Source: DTKY01 sp037440765 (lineage in GTDB: Bacteria; Acidobacteriota; Terriglobia; Bryobacterales; Bryobacteraceae). From it: a stretch of 57,687 nucleotides of DNA. The stretch is from NCBI GenBank assembly GCA_037440765.1, contig JBBITL010000025.1, forward strand, positions 1 through 57,687, given 5' to 3'. The notes under the pieces are model-generated. The model ran no database searches. It was not told where the DNA came from and was given only the letters and a program-made list of their open reading frames with translations. This document shows, in pieces, positions 1 to 8,126 of the stretch. Each line of letters starts with the position of its first letter. Within the stretch, counting starts at the first letter, position 1. A program made the translations under genes and the position numbers.

Positions 1-89
1 AAACCGCCTCCCTGTTTTCAGACCATTACCGGCTAAAAGCGCAAACATGCGCTAGTCGAGGCGCCGCAACAGCGCAATCCGCGGACTGC
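1..89. other. left edge, nothing recognised
   Basis: 89 bases beyond the rsmA stop. No feature could be assigned; the adjacent gene is cut off by the window edge. Confidence 0.3.
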
Positions 90-830
90 TCAGCACAGGC
101 GGCGGTACAACGACCGGAACTCCTCAAGCGACAGTTGCTCGGCGCGCAAGGATGCTTCCGGCAGGCCGTCGAGCAGGCGGCGGTCCACGCGGCCCGCCAG
201 GTTGTTGCGCAGCGTCTTGCGCTTCTGGCGGAACGACATGGCCACGAATTCCAGAAAACGCTCCGCGTCAGGCTCCACGCGGTGGTGCGGAGTCAGCCGC
301 ACCAGCGCCGAGTCCACCTTGGGGGGCGGCTGAAAGGCGGACGCCGGCACGGTGAACAGCAACTCCGGAGCGGCGAACACGGCGGTCTGCACGGTCAGGA
401 ACCCGTAGGAGCGCGAACCCGGCTGCGCCGTCAGCCGCTCGGCAACCTCCTTCTGGACCAGAAATACCGCGCGCGCAACTGAGTCCCCCAGCATCAGCAC
501 CCGCCGCAGGATCGGCGAGGTGATGTAGTAGGGGAGGTTGCCGGCGAAGACCGCCCGGCCCCACTGGGTCAGGTCGGTTTCCAGCACGTCGCCGTGCACG
601 ACGGTCAGGTTAGGAGCGCCGGCGAAGGTCTCTCTGAGCCGGCCAACCAGGCGGGGGTCGGTCTCGATGGCCACCACGCGTCCGGCTTTGCCGAGCAGTG
701 ACCGCGTGAGGGCGCCCTTGCCCGGACCGATCTCCACCACCAGAGGCTCGGGCTGGGCGCAGGCCGCGCATGCTATCCGCTCCAGGATGGATACCGGCCT
801 CAAAAAGTGCTGGCCCAGGTACTGTCCCAC
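90..830 (-). CDS. rsmA: 16S rRNA dimethyladenosine transferase RsmA (KsgA)
   Basis: Dimethylates two adjacent adenines in the 3'-terminal hairpin of 16S rRNA during 30S assembly, using S-adenosylmethionine. About 246 residues. The N-terminus GQYLGQHFL is the family signature. The SAM site is VEIGPGKGALT (about 32-42), with acidic E56 and D81, and the catalytic NLPYY motif is at 98-102. The reading frame stays open far upstream, but that part runs antisense to the neighbouring gene and has no family similarity. I therefore start at the GTG at 830, directly before the QYLGQHF motif and 11 bases after the stop of the anti-sigma gene. It may be co-transcribed with the ECF sigma pair. Function is secure; the exact start is inferred. 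Confidence 0.93.
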   Translation of the reverse strand: MGQYLGQHFLRPVSILERIACAACAQPEPLVVEIGPGKGALTRSLLGKAGRVVAIETDPRLVGRLRETFAGAPNLTVVHGDVLETDLTQWGRAVFAGNLPYYITSPILRRVLMLGDSVARAVFLVQKEVAERLTAQPGSRSYGFLTVQTAVFAAPELLFTVPASAFQPPPKVDSALVRLTPHHRVEPDAERFLEFVAMSFRQKRKTLRNNLAGRVDRRLLDGLPEASLRAEQLSLEEFRSLYRRLC

Positions 831-841
831 AGGCCAGGACG

Positions 842-1537
842 TCAGCCCCGAACGTCGATGTGGCTGCGGCGCAGTGTGAGCCGGATCCTGGAGGAAGCAG
901 GCATGCCGAAGGTCGTGCCGGGCTCGAAGCGCAGGAACAGCAGCGTGTTCTCCACACTTCTGCGCATCTCCGGATCCTGTGCCCAGTCCTGGCCGCTTGG
1001 GAAGGAATAGTCCACAAAACGGCCCTCCCGGTCCAGGGTCACATAGACCGTGACGTTGTCCTCGCCGATTCCGTAAGGACCCAGTCCGACCAGGGCCGCC
1101 TCGGTGGAGAGCATCGTGGGGACGTCGGCGGCGGCCGGTGCGGCGTGTGGCGAGAAGAAGTTCGGCACCACCAGGGCGAACAGAAACACGGCCGAGGCCA
1201 GGCCCCCGGCCACCGGCAGCGCCAGAGGCCGCATCATGGCGTCGGCCCAGAGCCTCGTCCGCACAACCCACCTGGTCACGGCCGCCGGCATGCGCGCGCC
1301 CGCCAGGCGCCGCGCCCTTTCGTGCGATGCCAGCACGCGCAAGGAAGTCAGCAGGTGGCCGGGGGGAGCCAGCACGGGAAGAGCCCGGACGGCGGCCCTG
1401 CCCCTGGCGTACTGCCTAGCCAGAGCCTCGCAGGCCCCACAAGCGGCGAGGTGCAGGTCGACGGCATCCCGCTCCCCGGGCGACAGACCGACATCGCAAT
1501 ACGCCGCCAGCAGACGCTTCGCATTGTGACAGTCCAT
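842..1537 (-). CDS. zinc-finger anti-sigma factor with TonB-C-like periplasmic domain
   Basis: 231 residues. The N-terminus has the zinc-binding anti-sigma pattern with C3, H29, C33 and C36 (H-x3-C-x2-C), which in this family clamps an ECF sigma factor in the cytoplasm. One hydrophobic helix at about 108-128 makes it a single-pass membrane protein. The exported part (about 130-231) resembles a TonB C-terminal domain: VTVYVTLDREGRFVDY, then a closing LRFEPGT segment and a beta-rich end. The gene starts 4 bases after the sigma-factor stop, and its GGAG ribosome site lies in the last codons of that gene, so the two are translationally coupled. It is presumably the cognate anti-sigma factor. The inducing signal is unknown. 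Confidence 0.85.
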   Translation of the reverse strand: MDCHNAKRLLAAYCDVGLSPGERDAVDLHLAACGACEALARQYARGRAAVRALPVLAPPGHLLTSLRVLASHERARRLAGARMPAAVTRWVVRTRLWADAMMRPLALPVAGGLASAVFLFALVVPNFFSPHAAPAAADVPTMLSTEAALVGLGPYGIGEDNVTVYVTLDREGRFVDYSFPSGQDWAQDPEMRRSVENTLLFLRFEPGTTFGMPASSRIRLTLRRSHIDVRG

Positions 1538-1541
1538 TTGA

Positions 1542-2273
1542 CTACTCCACTAGTTGGGGCGACAGGCGGAGCCCTGGTTCGGGTTTCAACCTCTGCTGCA
1601 AAAGATCCCGCAACGCCGCGCGCCCTCGAAGCAGACGGGATTTCACCGTGCCCATCGGGAGCTGAAGAACCCCGGCGATTTGCTCGTAGCTCAGATCCTC
1701 CACGTCCCGCAACACAACCACCGAACGAAAGCTCGGGGGCAACTCGGCCAGCGCCTCTTCCACGAGGCGATGGCGTTCCCGGCCCAACGCCAGTTCATAG
1801 GGCGACAAGCCCGCGGCGGCCAGCGTGTCCCGCCAGCTACGGGTATCGCCGCCCGACTCCAGCCCGACCTCCTGGCCGCGGTGGCGTCCATTCCAGCGGC
1901 AGTGGTTTCGGGCCTCGTTCACGGCGATTCGATAGATCCAGGTCTTCAGGCTGCTTTCGCCGCGGAACGAACCTATCTTCCGGAACACCTTAAAGAAGAC
2001 CTCCTGCACCACGTCGCAGGCGTCGGCCGGGTCCCAAAGCAGGCGGCACACCACGTTGTATACCGGCTGACTGTAGCCGTCGATGAGACTCTCGTAGGCC
2101 CACTCGGCCCCTTCCAGCAGGCCTTCAAGCAGGCGGCGGTCACCCCCGTCGGAAGCCACCGTCTCCCCGGGCGTAGCGCGTAGTTCCAGCTCTATCAGTT
2201 CGTCAGCCACGGTAGCGCCTCGACTCACAGCCAACTTCAAGCTACCACGACTCAACCGCCTGCCGCAAAACAT
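1542..2273 (-). CDS. ECF-family RNA polymerase sigma factor (RpoE-like)
   Basis: 243 residues. Region 2 (about 70-130) includes DACDVVQEVFFKVFRKIGSF and the -10 binding segment ending KTWIYRIAVNEARNHCR. Region 4 (about 175-225) has LPPSFRSVVVLRDVEDLSYE followed by the helix-turn-helix ending MGTVKSRLLRGRAALRDLL. The ATG at 2273 is preceded by GGTGGAG at good spacing, supporting an N-terminal extension of about 40 residues before region 2. It directs RNA polymerase to a small regulon and is held by the anti-sigma factor encoded immediately downstream. The targets cannot be read from this window. Confidence 0.92.
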   Translation of the reverse strand: MFCGRRLSRGSLKLAVSRGATVADELIELELRATPGETVASDGGDRRLLEGLLEGAEWAYESLIDGYSQPVYNVVCRLLWDPADACDVVQEVFFKVFRKIGSFRGESSLKTWIYRIAVNEARNHCRWNGRHRGQEVGLESGGDTRSWRDTLAAAGLSPYELALGRERHRLVEEALAELPPSFRSVVVLRDVEDLSYEQIAGVLQLPMGTVKSRLLRGRAALRDLLQQRLKPEPGLRLSPQLVE

Positions 2274-2344
2274 TTAGACTCCACCGGCCGAATAGGAGTT
2301 CCCGAGCCGCCAGGATCGGGACAAGCATTCCTGTTTTCAGCGCC

Positions 2345-2650
2345 TTAGGCGTCGAGTTGAAAGCTGGCCGCGGGTTGGGGGGGCATCGGCCGGTAGGGGC
2401 GAGCCAGGACCAGTTGAGCCAGGCGGCCGGCGTCGTGCGCGCGCCCTGAGCGGACCGCCCGGTCGGCCCAGCGCAGAAGTTCCAGCGCCGCGGTGACCAT
2501 GTCCGCAGCGGCCGGATCATCGGGGCCTGAAGTTTCCAGGCCGGCGCTCACCGCGCGCGTGTACTGGTCCAGGCAACTCTGTGCCTCCGCGTAGGAACCG
2601 GTCGACACGGCGTGCCGGAAGCGCTGCCGGGCTTCCTCGACGGCCGTCAC
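2345..2650 (-). CDS. small alpha-helical protein coupled to fliD, possible flagellar chaperone
   Basis: 101 residues, not a family I recognise. The sequence is rich in Ala, Arg and Leu and predicted almost wholly helical, with a proline-containing tail (RPYRPMPPQP). Its start overlaps the fliD stop by 4 bases, so it is translationally coupled to the filament cap gene. In many flagellar operons the gene after fliD is fliS or fliT, a small helical export chaperone. The size, helicity and position fit that role, but I see no FliS or FliT sequence signature. The functional call is a positional guess; coding itself is likely. Confidence 0.7.
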   Translation of the reverse strand: MTAVEEARQRFRHAVSTGSYAEAQSCLDQYTRAVSAGLETSGPDDPAAADMVTAALELLRWADRAVRSGRAHDAGRLAQLVLARPYRPMPPQPAASFQLDA

Positions 2651-3990
2651 CTCCTGTTGCTCCTCAGTCCCTGCATGGCCTCGAACAAGCCGGTCATGTA
2701 GCGGACTTTGAGTTCCAGCGAAGCGATCAGGGCGTCGGCGGCCGTCATCCGCGCAACCAGGCTCTCCTCGAGCTTGTCTATGCGCGCCTGCTCCTCGGCG
2801 ATCCGGGTGTCCTGCCAGGCGATCTGGTCCCGCAGGCTGGTGACGGCCGTCTCGATGACGCCGCCGTCCGGGCTGTTCAGGCCGCCCATCAGGTCCGCGG
2901 CATGCTTGAGAAACCCCTGCGTCGTGCTGCTGCCGAGGAACGTCGCCAGCGCTTCGAACCTGCCGGCGGTGGCCTCGGTGAAGACGGCCATATCCAGAGA
3001 CAGCCTGCCCTGGTCGCTGAACTGCACCCCCAGTGAGGCGAGCGATCCTGAGCCCGGCTCATAGGCGGCCATCTCCCGCATGGACCGCGCCAGCGTATTG
3101 AGCATCGAGGAACCTCTCAGCGCTCCGCCGTCCTTTCCCCGGTGCTTGTCCATTTCGTCCACTGCGGCGTTGTAGGCCGAAGCCAGGCTGGAAAGAGCGT
3201 TGGCGACGGAGGCCGCGTTTCGGGAGACGGTGATGCTGGCCGAGCCCTCCTTAAGCATGGTCAGCGTCAGACCGGGCGCGACGGTGACCGAGCGTGAATC
3301 GCTGGCGATGGCAGCCGCGGGCTGCCCGTTGACCCTGTATTCGGCCGGCGCGCCTGCCGCGACGACCTCGAGCAGGTCGGCCGAGCCGTCGTTGAGCTGG
3401 AGTGAGACCCCGCCCAGCGTGGCGCTCCGCAGCGACAGGCGGTAGTCGGGCGCGGAGGAGGGTCCGATGTTGACGATGGTCGCCTCCACCGGGGCGCCGC
3501 TGGCGTTGATGGCTTCGGCCAACCGGGTCAGCGACGCCCCGGCCGGCTCGATCCGATGCCCGGCCCCGGCCACAGTCAGCGTGAAACTGGAGGCGGAACT
3601 GAGATTCTCCGAGGCGGGATCGGCGACCCGAGGCAGCCCGTCCTTGCTCATCGAGGACGCATGGGCGCCCAGATTGACGACCTGGATCTGGTAGACGCCA
3701 GGCAGCGCCCCGGCCGCAACACCGGGGCTCGCCACGGTCCCGTCCGAGGAGTATACGCTATAGGCGGCCGCTGAGGAATTCAAGGCGGCCAATGCGCCCT
3801 GGATCGCCTCGAACCTGGATGCCAGCGACTTCAGCGCCGCGCTCTGCGCCGAGAGCGCGCTCTTGGCGCTCTCCATCTGCGCCTTGGGCAGTGAAGCGAT
3901 GGCCACGGCGCGGTCGATGATCTGGCGGAAGTCGGTTGAGTACCGGCTGGTCCCGCTGAAGATGGAACTGGTGCTATTGGTGCTCATCAA
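2647..3990 (-). CDS. fliD: flagellar hook-associated protein 2, filament cap FliD
   Basis: 447 residues. FliD forms the cap at the growing filament tip under which flagellin subunits fold. The N-terminal domain (about 15-110) contains FRQIIDRAVAIASLPKAQME followed by a Ser/Ala-rich helix typical of FliD_N. The C-terminal domain (about 230-440) has the long helical segment with DQIAWQDTRIAEEQARIDKL and RMTAADALIASLELK that forms the D0/D1 leg. It lies downstream of flagellin on the same strand with a 62-base spacer holding a GC-rich hairpin, and it is coupled to the small gene after it. Length is close to the family norm (about 450-480). Confidence 0.93.
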   Translation of the reverse strand: MMSTNSTSSIFSGTSRYSTDFRQIIDRAVAIASLPKAQMESAKSALSAQSAALKSLASRFEAIQGALAALNSSAAAYSVYSSDGTVASPGVAAGALPGVYQIQVVNLGAHASSMSKDGLPRVADPASENLSSASSFTLTVAGAGHRIEPAGASLTRLAEAINASGAPVEATIVNIGPSSAPDYRLSLRSATLGGVSLQLNDGSADLLEVVAAGAPAEYRVNGQPAAAIASDSRSVTVAPGLTLTMLKEGSASITVSRNAASVANALSSLASAYNAAVDEMDKHRGKDGGALRGSSMLNTLARSMREMAAYEPGSGSLASLGVQFSDQGRLSLDMAVFTEATAGRFEALATFLGSSTTQGFLKHAADLMGGLNSPDGGVIETAVTSLRDQIAWQDTRIAEEQARIDKLEESLVARMTAADALIASLELKVRYMTGLFEAMQGLRSNRR

Positions 3991-4011
3991 ACCAGGGGCC
4001 GGAAGCCAGGC

Positions 4012-4029
4012 GGCGGGTTATTCCCCGCC
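4012..4029 (-). terminator. GC-rich hairpin between fliC and fliD
   Basis: Inverted repeat GGCGGG-TTATTC-CCCGCC in the 62-base gap after the flagellin stop. There is no T-tract on the minus strand, so it may be an mRNA-stabilising or partially terminating hairpin that lets fliC be expressed above fliD, rather than a classical terminator. Confidence 0.35.
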
Positions 4030-4052
4030 CCCCGGCCCCCGGCCCTGCCTCA

Positions 4053-5549
4053 TCAGGCCCTGAGAAGCGCCAGGACCGACTGCGGCGAAGAGTTCGCCTG
4101 GGCCATGGCGGCCAGAGAAGCCTGCTCCAAGACCTGGGCCTTGGTCAGGTTGGCGGCCTCGGCGGCGATGTCCGCGTCACGGATGCGCGCCTCGGCTGCC
4201 GAAAAGCTGGCGACTTGCGATTGCGCCAGCTGGATTGCGTAGTACAGCTTGTTCTGCCCGGTGCCGACCCGGCCCTGCACGGAGCCGAGCGTGGTCACCG
4301 CGGCGGTCAGAGAGGTGATGGCTGCCAGAGCGTTGGCCGTCGAACTGGCTCCGGCCGAAGGACCCGTCACGGTCTGCACGCCCACGGGGCCGCTGAACAC
4401 CGACCCGGCGGTGGCCGCCTGGGTCTTCAGCACGGTGAACGAGCTGTTGCTCTGGAGCGAGAAGCCCGTGCCGGCCGTGTCCGCGACGGCGTAGATGCCA
4501 AGGGCCGCCGTCTGGGCGTTGATGGCCGCGATCGCAAGCGAGTTGTTCGCGCCCGCCGCCCCGAGGGTCACGTTGACCGAGCCGAGCGCATTGGTGACGG
4601 TTACGATCTCGCTGTCCGTGTGGTCGGTGATTCCGGCGACCGTCTGGGCCAGACGGTAGTTGCCCTCGTTGACGGCCGTGCTGTTGGCTGTCACAGCAGC
4701 GGTTCCGCCGGAGGCCGCCGCCACCGAGACCGTGAACGCCCGGGAGCCGCCGAACTGCAACTCGCCGACGTCAGAGCCGGAGCCCACCATGGAGGCGGAG
4801 ATGCCGTGGCTGGCCAGGCCGGTGTTCAACTGGTTGATCACATCGGTGCCGGTGAGCCCGGCTGCGCCGCCGCTCACAGTGACGGAGACTGCGGCCGCGG
4901 CCGCGCCGTTGTAGATGTTGAACGTGAACACCTGGCTGTGGCCGGCCAGGAAGGTCAGCGCCGGGTTGTCCAGGCGGACGTCGTTTCCGGCAAGCGCCGT
5001 GCCGCCGCCGGAGATGGCGGTGTTGGCGATGCCGAGGCCGGCCGAGTCCACCTGGTTGCTGCCTCCGCTCAGGTCCACGGAAACCTGCGCGTTGGACTGC
5101 GTGCTGCCGCCGCCGATGTAGATGTCCAGCACCTTGTTGTTGGCGCCGCCGCTCACCATGCCGATGTTGGCCGCCTGCCGGTTGATTTCGCCGAGCAGCG
5201 CCTGGTACTCGTTATTCAGCGTTGTGCGGTTGCCGGTGAAGGTCCCGGAAGCAGACTGGCTGGCCAGGGTCTTCATGCGGTCAATCAGCTTGGAGATGTT
5301 GTTGAGGCCGCCATCGACAAGTTGCAGAGTGCTGATGCCGTCGTTGGCGTTTCTGACGCCCTGCACCAGCTCCGCAATGTCGCTGCGGAACTTGTTGGCT
5401 ACGGCCAGGCCCGCGGCGTCATCGCCCGATGAATTGATGCGATAGCCCGAGGTCAGCCTCTGGATGGTCTTGCTCTGAAACTCGCCGGTGACGCGGAGGT
5501 TTTCCTGCGCCACGATGGAATTGACGTTGGTTTGAATCGAAACGGCCAT
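4053..5549 (-). CDS. fliC: flagellin
   Basis: 498 residues, the filament subunit. The N-terminal D0/D1 helices are classical: SIQTNVNSIVAQENL, QRLTSGYRINSSGDDAAGLA and VRNANDGISTLQLVDGGLNN. The C-terminal D0/D1 half (about 425-498) contains RIRDADIAAEAANLTKAQVL and QANSSPQSVLALL. The middle 270 residues are low-complexity Ala/Gly/Thr/Val, the surface-exposed variable D2/D3 domains. It lies just upstream of fliD. An upstream GCCGATAT box suggests flagellar sigma-28 (FliA) control. Confidence 0.97.
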   Translation of the reverse strand: MAVSIQTNVNSIVAQENLRVTGEFQSKTIQRLTSGYRINSSGDDAAGLAVANKFRSDIAELVQGVRNANDGISTLQLVDGGLNNISKLIDRMKTLASQSASGTFTGNRTTLNNEYQALLGEINRQAANIGMVSGGANNKVLDIYIGGGSTQSNAQVSVDLSGGSNQVDSAGLGIANTAISGGGTALAGNDVRLDNPALTFLAGHSQVFTFNIYNGAAAAAVSVTVSGGAAGLTGTDVINQLNTGLASHGISASMVGSGSDVGELQFGGSRAFTVSVAAASGGTAAVTANSTAVNEGNYRLAQTVAGITDHTDSEIVTVTNALGSVNVTLGAAGANNSLAIAAINAQTAALGIYAVADTAGTGFSLQSNSSFTVLKTQAATAGSVFSGPVGVQTVTGPSAGASSTANALAAITSLTAAVTTLGSVQGRVGTGQNKLYYAIQLAQSQVASFSAAEARIRDADIAAEAANLTKAQVLEQASLAAMAQANSSPQSVLALLRA

Positions 5550-5594
5550 TGCCTGTCACATCCTTGTTTGAGTGATCCCGGCATCCTGCCGGGT

Positions 5595-5610
5595 GGCTGA
5601 TCTCTCAGCC
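5595..5610 (-). other. perfect hairpin in the fliC 5' untranslated region
   Basis: GGCTGA-TCTC-TCAGCC is a perfect 6-bp stem with a 4-base loop. It lies just downstream of the putative sigma-28 -10 box, so it would form at the very 5' end of the flagellin transcript. This is a common way of protecting abundant mRNA from decay. The role is inferred. Confidence 0.4.
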
Positions 5611-5620
5611 GTCAGAGGGC

Positions 5621-5628
5621 ATATCGGC
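5621..5628 (-). promoter_or_regulatory. putative sigma-28 (FliA) -10 element for fliC
   Basis: Read on the minus strand the box is GCCGATAT, one mismatch from the FliA -10 consensus GCCGATAA. It lies about 70 bases before the flagellin start. The matching -35 (consensus TAAAGTTT) is poor. The same octamer recurs upstream of flbD. Confidence 0.45.
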
Positions 5629-5735
5629 CCGCTCCCGCACGATTCGAGCATTCCCCCAATGGCGATCATGCTGCGGCTCTGGAGTCCCGGCAAGAATTTG
5701 GCGCGCAGCCCCTTCAGGGGCCGCCCCCCGGCCGG

Positions 5736-6599
5736 TCAGTGCACTTTGGATGCCGGAGCGGGCTTGGCGTGCCCGGCGGCGGGCGGGGCCCCTTGCTGCG
5801 GGTCCGCCACGGCCGCAACCAGCCCTAGCCGGCTGACGATCACCACGTCCACGCGGCGGTTCTGGGCGCGGCCCTCCTCGGTGCCGTTATCTTTGACGGG
5901 CACGTTGTCGGCGTAACCGGCGATCGCCAGCCGGCTTCTGGGAACCTGGAAGCGGGTTGCCAGCAGTTCCAACATGGCGATGCTGCGCGCCGCCGACAGG
6001 TCCCAGTTGCTGCGGAAGCGCGCGTTGCTTATCGGCACCGAGTCGGTGTGGCCCTCCAGCCGCACCTGGTTGGGGAGTTTCTGGATAACATGGACGACCT
6101 TGCCGATGACCGGGTAAGTCGCCGGGTCGATGGTGTCCTGCCCCGAAGGGAAGTAGGTAGCCTGCGGCAGCGTGACCACCAGGCCGCGCGGCTCCATGCT
6201 CAATCTCAGCCGTCCGGCCTCGATTTCCTGCCTCAATTCCCGGCTGAGAAACTCCATCGAAGGGAGCAACTCCACCGGCACCGGGCCGGCGGGCGGCTCC
6301 GGCCCCGAGGCAGGCTCCTCGCTGGCTTTCATCGTGCCGCCAGGCCCCTTGCGCTGCGCGCTGCCCTGACCGACGTCGTTGACCGTGCCGCCGAGCACGG
6401 CGGCGACCTTGGCCACCAGCCGGTCCTCCTCAAGCGCCTGGCGCACCGACTCGGACACCTGTTTGGCCTTGACCTTGTCCTGGTTGGAGGAGGCGAACAT
6501 GACTACAAAGAAGGCGAACAGCAGGGTGATGAAATCGGCGTAGGAGACCAGCCACCGTTCGTGGTTCTCATGCTCGCCGTGTTTCTTCTTCCGCGACAT
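5736..6599 (-). CDS. motB: flagellar motor stator protein MotB
   Basis: 287 residues. It is the peptidoglycan-anchored stator subunit that pairs with MotA to conduct ions and drive rotation. A short cytoplasmic basic N-terminus precedes one transmembrane helix (about 15-38) containing SYADFITLLFAFFVVMF, whose Asp is the ion-carrying residue. The C-terminal OmpA-like domain (about 145-265) has YFPSGQDTID, LEGHTDSVPIS and AQNRRVDVVIV for peptidoglycan binding. The gene starts 2 bases after motA. The C-terminal 20 residues are Ala/Pro-rich. Confidence 0.95.
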   Translation of the reverse strand: MSRKKKHGEHENHERWLVSYADFITLLFAFFVVMFASSNQDKVKAKQVSESVRQALEEDRLVAKVAAVLGGTVNDVGQGSAQRKGPGGTMKASEEPASGPEPPAGPVPVELLPSMEFLSRELRQEIEAGRLRLSMEPRGLVVTLPQATYFPSGQDTIDPATYPVIGKVVHVIQKLPNQVRLEGHTDSVPISNARFRSNWDLSAARSIAMLELLATRFQVPRSRLAIAGYADNVPVKDNGTEEGRAQNRRVDVVIVSRLGLVAAVADPQQGAPPAAGHAKPAPASKVH

Positions 6600-6601
6600 G
6601 C

Positions 6602-7471
6602 TCAGGCCTCGCTTTTGGCAGGCGCCGCCTTGGCAGCCTCGCCTTTGCCCCTGGCCGGCTTGGCGGGCTTCTTGGAGGATTCCTCGCGGGAGTAGGCCTC
6701 CAGCTTGATGCGGATCAGCTTGGGGTTCAGCCCTTCGACAATGCCGGCCACTCCCTCCAGGACCAGCTCACGGAGCATGGCCGCTCTGCGGGCCCGCGCC
6801 TTCAGCTTGTTGCCCGCCGGCAGGAAAATGATGTTGGCCAGGCCGACGCCGTAGACGGTGGCCACGAAGGCCACCGCGATGCCGTGGCCCACCTCCTCGA
6901 TGTTATCCAGGTGCTTCATGACCTGGATCAGCCCGAGCACGGCTCCGATGATTCCGATGGTGGGGGCGTAACCGCCGGCGGCCTCGTATACCTTGGCTTC
7001 CTCCTCAGCGCGCTGCTCCTCCAGGCCGATCTCCAGCTCCATCATTTTGCGCAGTTCTTTCAGTTCCATTCCGTCGATGGCCAGGTTGAGGGCCTTCTTC
7101 AGGAACGGATCCGACACCGATTCCACATCCTGCTCCAGCGAGACGATGCCGCTCTTGCGGGCCTTGGTGGCAAAGCCTATCAGTTCCTCGGTGGCCGCCT
7201 CGGCGCTCTGATCCCGGCTCATGAAGACCAGTGAAATCTGTTTGGCGGCGCGGACCAGCACCGGCACCGGGGAGGTCACCATGACCGCCCCCAACGTTCC
7301 GCCCAGCACGATCAAGGCGGCCGTCACCTGGCTGACGTCCTTGATGTTGCCGCCTTCCAGGATCAGGCCGCCCAGGATGCCGCCCAGCGCCAGCGCCAGC
7401 CCCCCTATGGTCGCCAGGTCCGGTTTCGCCGGCGCCGAGTTCTTCTGTTTCGCCCCCGCCTTTGAGGCCAT
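6602..7471 (-). CDS. motA: flagellar motor stator protein MotA
   Basis: 289 residues. It is the inner-membrane proton or sodium channel subunit of the stator, with four transmembrane segments. Family features are the N-terminal GGLALALGGILGGLILEGG helix, a large cytoplasmic loop (about 90-185) with the charged ELEIGLEEQRAEEEAKVYEA segment that contacts FliG, and the PTIGIIGAVLGLIQVMKHL helix near residue 190. A Lys/Ala-rich cytoplasmic tail follows. It is the first gene of a motA-motB pair, with flbD 9 bases upstream. Confidence 0.95.
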   Translation of the reverse strand: MASKAGAKQKNSAPAKPDLATIGGLALALGGILGGLILEGGNIKDVSQVTAALIVLGGTLGAVMVTSPVPVLVRAAKQISLVFMSRDQSAEAATEELIGFATKARKSGIVSLEQDVESVSDPFLKKALNLAIDGMELKELRKMMELEIGLEEQRAEEEAKVYEAAGGYAPTIGIIGAVLGLIQVMKHLDNIEEVGHGIAVAFVATVYGVGLANIIFLPAGNKLKARARRAAMLRELVLEGVAGIVEGLNPKLIRIKLEAYSREESSKKPAKPARGKGEAAKAAPAKSEA

Positions 7472-7480
7472 GACCGGCGG

Positions 7481-7714
7481 CTATCCTCCTTCGCTGTCTA
7501 AAGCCGCGTCCGTGTTGGCCGACCCCGGCGGGCTCTCGTGGATGGACCGGCGGAAGGCGATCACGCGGCCAACCACTTCCTCGGAGCTTTCCAAGACCAT
7601 GATCTTCTGCCCGTTGGTGAGCGAGATCACCGTGTCCGGAGTGGCCTCGATGTGCTCGATCAGGTCGCTGTTGAGCACCAGGGGCACGTGATTCAAGCGC
7701 GTGAGCCTGATCAT
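7481..7714 (-). CDS. flbD: FlbD-family flagellar protein
   Basis: 77 residues. The start MIRLTRLNHVPLVLNSDLIE and the motif IEATPDTVISLTNGQKIMV are the hallmark of the short FlbD family found beside motA in spirochaetes, Firmicutes and Acidobacteria. Its biochemical role is not established, and it is unrelated to the Caulobacter NtrC-like FlbD. The reading frame extends 24 codons further upstream, but the conserved family start is at 7714. The C-terminal 20 residues are acidic and variable. Confidence 0.88.
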   Translation of the reverse strand: MIRLTRLNHVPLVLNSDLIEHIEATPDTVISLTNGQKIMVLESSEEVVGRVIAFRRSIHESPPGSANTDAALDSEGG

Positions 7715-7733
7715 ACAGAGCCGCCAGACAAGC

Positions 7734-7741
7734 ATATCGGC
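7734..7741 (-). promoter_or_regulatory. putative sigma-28 -10 element for flbD-motA-motB
   Basis: GCCGATAT on the minus strand, identical to the box upstream of fliC, about 20 bases before the flbD start. A GAAAGTCC partial -35 lies upstream, but its spacing is shorter than the usual 11 bases. Confidence 0.4.
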
Positions 7742-7815
7742 GCGGCGCCCGGACTTTCGCCGCCCCGAAATCCTCGAATTCCCCACGCCGGCGCCGATGA
7801 GAGCCTCCGAGCGAG

Positions 7816-8115
7816 ATGATGAACTCAGGCGGGGAGTGTCGCCGGAGCGGAAGCTGGGCCGGCAGGCTGTTGCGGCTGCTGCAAAGCGGGACTGCCGAGG
7901 GGCTGCACGCGGAACTAAGAAGGATCAGCGCCACGGGTTCGCGCTCAGGCGCCTCGGCCCTGGAGGCGGAGCGATGGGAACTGCTGCAAGCCGTGGCCGT
8001 CCGTCTGCGGGCAATCCCGCTGGAGGACCGGCGCGGCGGGGGCGAGACCTGTCTGCGGCTGCTCGGGCACCTGGCGCGCGGCCAGACTCACAAAGCGGGC
8101 GCCGGCATCGTGTGA
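7816..8115 (+). CDS. hypothetical protein inside the flagellar cluster, opposite strand
   Basis: 99 residues on the plus strand in a roughly 410-base gap between flbD and fliM. No known family. Codon choice is GC3-rich and CTG-rich like the neighbours, and the product is helical (LLRLLQSGTAEGLHAELRRI, later RWELLQAVAVRLRAIP). The start has a purine-rich leader and tandem ATGs. It converges on fliM with an 11-base gap. It could be a genuine small regulator or chaperone, or a spurious frame; the lack of any competing gene in the gap favours coding. Confidence 0.5.
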   Translation: MMNSGGECRRSGSWAGRLLRLLQSGTAEGLHAELRRISATGSRSGASALEAERWELLQAVAVRLRAIPLEDRRGGGETCLRLLGHLARGQTHKAGAGIV

Positions 8116-8126
8116 GCCGGCCGCGG

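Noticed and set aside
831..1271. Upstream extension of the rsmA frame by about 147 codons
   Set aside because: Overlaps the anti-sigma gene in another frame and has no similarity to methyltransferases; RsmA proteins start at the QYLGQHF motif.
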